From the NCBI GenBank assembly GCA_947303145.1, contig CAMYXB010000007.1, positions 1 to 19,830 of the forward strand: DNA of 19,830 bases, written 5' to 3'. Positions 16,427-19,830 of this stretch are shown here, one piece after another; position 1 is the first letter of the stretch; each line of letters begins with the position of its first letter. The translations under genes were made by a program, and so were the position numbers. The notes under the pieces were generated by a model. It searched no databases, had not been told where the DNA came from, and saw nothing but the letters and a program-made list of their open reading frames with translations. Source of the stretch: an uncultured Clostridia bacterium. Lineage in GTDB: Bacteria; Bacillota; Clostridia; Christensenellales; UBA1242.

Positions 16427-16900
16427 TTACATTTCTATCTTTTCTTCTAATAAATCTTTGATTTGCTCTATTTGTCTGTCATATTTATCCTCAATGTCTC
16501 TTTTTTCATTCAAAATTTTGAGTTTTTCTTCCTTATATTTCTTCTCTAGGGCAGACAATTTAACATTGCATCTATCCAATTCACACATATTTTTCTTCAA
16601 CAATTCTTCTAGAGTGCTTTCTTTGAGTTCAGGGTGACGTCTAAGTAGGAACATAGTCCATTCGTGAGAAAAATCGCCCTCTAAAAATACGGGACCTACT
16701 GGAGCAATGCTTCTGTTGAACAAAACAAAAGATGCATCAGAGACATACATGTCATAGTTTGTGGTGTGGCTACGACCTATGGGGGTGAGAGTTGTGTTGT
16801 CATAAGCCATCACGCCCATGGCATTCTTTTTCACTTCTTCTCCTGACCAAAAGTATCCTTTATATTCTAAGAAATCTTTAATAACCTTTGAATATTCCAT
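16427..16900 (-). CDS. Hypothetical protein with C-terminal coiled coil
   Basis: I do not recognise this 157-residue protein. The minus-strand start is well supported: GGAGGAAA lies a few bases before the ATG, a near-consensus promoter is 30 bases further upstream, and a terminator follows the TAA stop. Residues 1-92 look globular and aromatic-rich, with YKGYFWSGEEVKKNAMGVMA, then HTTNYDMYVSD and FLEGDFSHEWTMFLLRRHPE. Residues from about 95 to the end are almost wholly charged with regularly spaced Leu and Ile (LEELLKKN, LSALEKKYKEE, IEQIKDLLEEKIEM), indicating a dimeric or oligomeric coiled coil. There is no signal peptide or membrane helix, so it is probably cytoplasmic. It is transcribed against its neighbours in an otherwise co-directional housekeeping region and is monocistronic. 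A regulator or structural adaptor is possible, but nothing in the sequence decides this. Confidence 0.5.
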   Translation of the reverse strand: MEYSKVIKDFLEYKGYFWSGEEVKKNAMGVMAYDNTTLTPIGRSHTTNYDMYVSDASFVLFNRSIAPVGPVFLEGDFSHEWTMFLLRRHPELKESTLEELLKKNMCELDRCNVKLSALEKKYKEEKLKILNEKRDIEDKYDRQIEQIKDLLEEKIEM

Positions 16901-16929
16901 CTTATTTCCTCCATTGCATTTATGCCTTT

Positions 16930-16958
16930 ATTATACCATCACTATTTATTCAAGTCAA
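16930..16958 (-). promoter_or_regulatory. Promoter of the minus-strand coiled-coil gene
   Basis: Read on the minus strand: TTGACT (16958-16953), a 17-base spacer ending in TGG, and TATAAT (16935-16930). It is divergent from the str promoter at 17004, with about 45 bases between the two -35 elements, so a shared regulator is possible but not shown. Confidence 0.5.
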
Positions 16959-17003
16959 TACCCCATATGTATAAAAAATATTACAAAAATAATGTATAAA
17001 TCA

Positions 17004-17032
17004 TTGACAGATTATCATCGTTTTGTTATAAT
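17004..17032 (+). promoter_or_regulatory. Perfect-consensus promoter of the str operon
   Basis: TTGACA (17004-17009), a 17-base spacer ending in TGT, and TATAAT (17027-17032) match the sigma-A consensus at every hexamer position and include an extended -10. The upstream 40 bases are A/T-rich. This fits very high transcription of ribosomal protein genes. The start would be near 17039, leaving a leader of about 127 nt before rpsL. Confidence 0.5.
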
Positions 17033-17064
17033 TAGTCCGTTATGTGCTAATATACGGCACTGAC

Positions 17065-17153
17065 ACAATTTATTAGTTTGGAACGCAAAATAAATTGTCC
17101 ACATTTCGCTCCCACATGGTTGCTTTAAGTGAGGGCGAGCAAGTAATTTTTTT
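17065..17153 (+). promoter_or_regulatory. Structured leader of the str operon (two hairpins and a T-tract)
   Basis: The first hairpin pairs ACAATTTATT (17065-17074) perfectly with AATAAATTGT (17089-17098). The second pairs TTCGCTCCCAC (17105-17115) with GTGAGGGCGAG (17129-17139), with one C-A mismatch and wobbles. Seven T follow at 17147-17153, directly before AAGGAGG (17154-17160). TTGCT in the second loop (17119-17123) can instead pair with AGCAA (17138-17142), which overlaps the 3' arm, so two exclusive folds are possible. This could be an attenuator or a ribosomal-protein binding site; the sequence alone does not prove either. Confidence 0.5.
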
Positions 17154-17165
17154 AAGGAGGAAAGT

Positions 17166-17537
17166 ATGCCTACAATCAATCAACTCGTAAGGCACGGAAG
17201 GATTAAACAGCAGAAGAAGTCTCAAGCACCTATTCTTGAGCAGAATCCTCAAAAACGTGGCGTCTGCCTGTCTGTCACCACCACTTCACCTAAGAAGCCT
17301 AACTCTGCTTTGAGAAAAATAGCCAGAGTGAAGTTGTCCAATGGTCAGGAGGGAACCACCTACATTCCAGGTGAGGGACACAATCTGCAGGAGCACAGCG
17401 TTGTTCTTATCCGTGGTGGCAAGGTCAAGGATTTGCCTGGTGTGAGATATCACATCATTCGTGGCGCACTTGATGCTGCTGGCGTTGCCAAGCGTAAACA
17501 AGCCAGATCAAAATACGGCGCAAAGAAGTCTAAGTAA
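17166..17537 (+). CDS. rpsL: 30S ribosomal protein S12
   Basis: S12 (123 residues, normal length) sits at the decoding centre and controls accuracy. The start MPTINQLVRHGR is canonical, and AAGGAGG lies five bases before the ATG. PQKRGVCLSV, then PKKPNSALRK (K43 and K44), and GGKVKDLPGVRYH (K88, and D89, the methylthiolation site in other bacteria) are intact. The residues usually changed in streptomycin resistance are therefore wild type. Small differences are TTTSP where TTTTP or YTTTP is usual, and NPQKRG without the common Cys. It is the first gene of the str operon, with rpsG 48 bases downstream. Confidence 0.5.
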   Translation: MPTINQLVRHGRIKQQKKSQAPILEQNPQKRGVCLSVTTTSPKKPNSALRKIARVKLSNGQEGTTYIPGEGHNLQEHSVVLIRGGKVKDLPGVRYHIIRGALDAAGVAKRKQARSKYGAKKSK

Positions 17538-17543
17538 TTATTT

Positions 17544-17557
17544 TGTGCATTTGCACA
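17544..17557 (+). other. Short palindrome in the rpsL-rpsG spacer
   Basis: TGTGCA (17544-17549) and TGCACA (17552-17557) form a perfect 6-bp inverted repeat with a 2-base centre. In E. coli the S12-S7 spacer is where S7 represses translation. This palindrome is much smaller than that site and may simply be a minor hairpin. No T-tract follows that would make it a terminator. Confidence 0.5.
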
Positions 17558-17585
17558 TATTTTCATATTTTTTAAGGAGGATACA

Positions 17586-18059
17586 ATGTCTAGAAGAAAT
17601 CGTGCTACAAAGAGAGAAGTTTTGCCAGATCCTATGTATAATTCTACAGTGGTCACAAAACTTGTCAATCAGATTATGCAAGATGGCAAGAAAGGTATAG
17701 CCTTCGGCATAGTCTATGGCGCTTTTGATATTATCAAAGAGAGAACAGAGTCCGACCCTATGGAGTATTTTCTCAAGGCTTTAGAGAATGTCAAGCCCCT
17801 TCTTGAGACCAAGTCTCGCAGAGTGGGTGGTGCGACATATCAGGTGCCTATGGAGATTAGACCAGAGAGACGTCAGACATTGGCTATCCGTTGGATAGTC
17901 AGTTTCGCCAGAAAGCGTGGCGGTGAGAAAGAGATGGAGAAGAAGCTCGCTTCCGAGATTATCGATGCTTACAACAACGCTGGTGGCGCCATTAAGAAGA
18001 AAGACGAGATGCACAGAATGGCAGAGGCCAACAAAGCATTCGCTCATTTCAAATGGTAA
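17586..18059 (+). CDS. rpsG: 30S ribosomal protein S7
   Basis: S7 (157 residues, usual about 156) nucleates assembly of the 30S head by binding the 16S rRNA 3' domain and lies near the E site. Start: ATG after AAGGAGG. Visible signatures are MSRRNRATKRE at the N-terminus, DPMYNSTVVTKLVNQIM, then RRVGGATYQVP (residues 78-88), RRQTLAIRWIV, and the C-terminal HRMAEANKAFAHFKW, close to the usual HYRW ending. There is no truncation. It is the second gene of the str operon, with fusA 35 bases downstream. Confidence 0.5.
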   Translation: MSRRNRATKREVLPDPMYNSTVVTKLVNQIMQDGKKGIAFGIVYGAFDIIKERTESDPMEYFLKALENVKPLLETKSRRVGGATYQVPMEIRPERRQTLAIRWIVSFARKRGGEKEMEKKLASEIIDAYNNAGGAIKKKDEMHRMAEANKAFAHFKW

Positions 18060-18094
18060 TTTTTTATTTATAAATTTAATTAAGGAGAATATTT

Positions 18095-19830
18095 ATGCCA
18101 AGAAGTTTTGCATTAGACAAATATAGGAATATCGGTATTATGGCTCACATTGATGCTGGCAAGACTACTACTACCGAGAGAATCCTTTTCTACACTGGCA
18201 AAACACACAAAATAGGCGAGGTTCACGAGGGCGCTGCCACTATGGACTGGATGGAGCAAGAGCAGGAGAGAGGTATCACCATCACCAGTGCTTGCACTAC
18301 AGCCCAGTGGAAAGGTCATTGCATCAACATCATCGACACTCCCGGACACGTGGACTTCACCGTAGAGGTGGAGAGATCACTTAAGGTGCTAGATGGTGCT
18401 GTCGCAGTGTTCTGTGCCAGAGGTGGTGTCCAGCCTCAGTCTGAGACAGTGTGGAGACAGGCTGATAAATACAAAGTCCCAAGAATTGCTTACATCAACA
18501 AGATGGATAGGGACGATGCTAATTTCTTTAGAGCAATTCAAATGATGAAGGATAGATTGCATGCCAATCCTGTCCCTATTCAACTTCCAATTGGTCAAGA
18601 TACGTCGTTTAAGGGTATCATAGACTTAGTGGAGATGACTGCCACAGTTTACAATGACGATTTGGGCAAGGATATGGTCACAGGACCTATCCCAGAGGAT
18701 ATGATGGCAGATGCCAAGAAGTATCACGATGCCCTAGTCGAAGCAGTCGCAGAGACAGACGATGCCCTTATGGAAAAATTCTTTAATGGAGAAGATTTCA
18801 CCATTGAAGAACTCAAGAGAGGTATCCGTAAGGCAACTATATCGCTTATGATGACCCCTGTCACTTGTGGAAGTAGTTTCAAGAATAAAGGTGTCCAGAA
18901 ACTCCTTGACGCTGTGGTAGATTACATGCCCAGCCCAACAGATATTGAAGCCATTAGAGGAACCAAACTTGATGGTGTCACAGAAGAAGATAGGAAGGCA
19001 GATGACAAGGAGCCAATGGCAGGTCTTGCATTCAAGGTTGCCACAGACCCATTTGTCGGCAAAATAACATACTTTAGGATTTATTCTGGTGTGCTCAGGG
19101 CAGGCTCTTATGTCCTTAATGCCACCAAGGATAACAAGGAAAGAATAGGTAGATTGCTTCGTATGCACGCCAATCACAGAGAAGATGTCGAAGAGGCCTA
19201 TGCTGGAGACATTGTCGCTATAGTGGGACTAAAAGACACCACCACAGGCAACACTCTTTGTGATGTCGACCACCCTATTATCCTTGAGAGTATGGTGTTC
19301 CCAGAGCCAGTTATCAATATTGCTGTGGAGCCGACTACCAAGCAGGCACAGGAGAAGATGGTCAATGCTCTCATCAAACTCGCCGAAGAAGATCCTACTT
19401 TCAAGACTTGGACAGACCAAGAGTCTGGACAGACCATTATCGCAGGTATGGGAGAACTTCATCTTGACATTATTGTCGACAGACTCAAGAGAGAGTTTAA
19501 GGTAGATGTTAATGTCGGTCGCCCACAAGTAAGTTATAGAGAGACTATCAGGAACACTGTCGAGGCAGAAGGTAAGTATGTCAGACAGACAGGTGGTCAT
19601 GGCCAATATGGACACTGCTGGATTAAACTTGAGCCTCTTGAAGCAGGCAAGGGATATGAGTTCGTTGACAAGATTGTCGGCGGTGTTATCCCCAAAGAGT
19701 ATATCCCAGCCATTGATGCTGGTATACAGGAGGCCAAGCAAAATGGTGTCGTAGCAGGCTATGAGACTGTGGACTTTAGAGTGACAGTTTTCGATGGTTC
19801 CTACCACGATGTCGACTCTTCCGAAATGGC
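18095..19830 (+). CDS. fusA: Elongation factor G, 3' partial
   Basis: EF-G is the GTPase that drives ribosomal translocation and, with RRF, recycling. The ATG at 18095 follows TAAGGAGA. The frame stays open to the right edge, giving 578 complete codons of an expected 690-700, so domain V is incomplete. G1 is AHIDAGKTT (residues 17-25), the switch I end is ERGITIT (58-64), G3 is DTPGHVDF (81-88) with the catalytic His85, and G4 is NKMDR (135-139). Later motifs include GMGELHLDI in domain III and GGHGQYGHCWI in domain IV. A slight oddity is CARGGVQPQSE (107-117), where AVGGVEPQSE or AKGGVEPQSE is more usual. It is the third gene of the str operon; tuf would be expected downstream. Confidence 0.5.
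   Translation, partial: MPRSFALDKYRNIGIMAHIDAGKTTTTERILFYTGKTHKIGEVHEGAATMDWMEQEQERGITITSACTTAQWKGHCINIIDTPGHVDFTVEVERSLKVLDGAVAVFCARGGVQPQSETVWRQADKYKVPRIAYINKMDRDDANFFRAIQMMKDRLHANPVPIQLPIGQDTSFKGIIDLVEMTATVYNDDLGKDMVTGPIPEDMMADAKKYHDALVEAVAETDDALMEKFFNGEDFTIEELKRGIRKATISLMMTPVTCGSSFKNKGVQKLLDAVVDYMPSPTDIEAIRGTKLDGVTEEDRKADDKEPMAGLAFKVATDPFVGKITYFRIYSGVLRAGSYVLNATKDNKERIGRLLRMHANHREDVEEAYAGDIVAIVGLKDTTTGNTLCDVDHPIILESMVFPEPVINIAVEPTTKQAQEKMVNALIKLAEEDPTFKTWTDQESGQTIIAGMGELHLDIIVDRLKREFKVDVNVGRPQVSYRETIRNTVEAEGKYVRQTGGHGQYGHCWIKLEPLEAGKGYEFVDKIVGGVIPKEYIPAIDAGIQEAKQNGVVAGYETVDFRVTVFDGSYHDVDSSEM

Noticed and set aside
16027..16900. A HicAB or other toxin-antitoxin pair made of the HicB-like gene and its neighbour
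   Set aside because: The neighbouring gene is convergent, has its own promoter and terminator, and its protein does not resemble HicA.
17045..17053. A second extended -10 (TGCTAATAT) downstream of the str promoter
   Set aside because: No acceptable -35 lies at the right distance, and the consensus promoter just upstream explains transcription.
17291..17434. Streptomycin-resistance substitutions in S12
   Set aside because: K43 and K88 equivalents are both lysine, so there is no sign of resistance there.

Overview
The window looks like a chromosomal segment of a low-GC, Gram-positive-type bacterium (Bacillota, probably an uncultured Clostridia-like gut lineage; this placement is inference). 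The support is: rpsL-rpsG-fusA lying downstream of rpoBC; a beta' subunit of 1215 residues without the large proteobacterial insertions; AAGGAGG-type ribosome binding sites; sigma-A-type promoters; and many hairpin-plus-T-tract terminators. TGA, TAA and TAG all serve as stops and tryptophan is TGG, so the code is standard.

Layout. (1) Positions 1-7649 hold the 3' portion of a giant, probably secreted, GLUG-motif repeat protein. Its frame is open through the left edge, so the N-terminus and any signal peptide lie outside the window. A strong terminator follows. (2) Positions 7650-8017 are a regulatory interval with an A/T-rich promoter and a roughly 210-nt leader containing a terminator-like hairpin. 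(3) rpoB (8018-11740) and rpoC (11789-15436) form a two-gene operon closed by a terminator. (4) Positions 15437-16958 carry three small genes, each with its own promoter and terminator: a lysine-rich orphan, a solitary HicB-like protein, and a convergently transcribed coiled-coil orphan. (5) From 17004 a perfect-consensus promoter and a structured leader drive the str operon rpsL-rpsG-fusA; fusA runs off the right edge.

How the genes relate. The housekeeping genes are core transcription (beta, beta') and translation (S12, S7, EF-G). In most Bacillota these sit in one cluster, with rplKAJL immediately upstream of rpoB. Here a giant surface protein replaces rplJL, and independent small genes separate rpoC from rpsL.

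The observations most worth checking are: natural substitutions in the rifampicin pocket of beta (Gln at E. coli position 526, Gly at 568, Val at 518, Leu at 514); two substitutions in the beta' bridge-helix region; the attenuator-like hairpin in the rpoB leader; and the finding that all five recognisable promoters combine a 17-bp spacer with an extended -10 TGn. No CRISPR array, insertion sequence, tRNA or rRNA was seen. I found no clear new multi-gene system.
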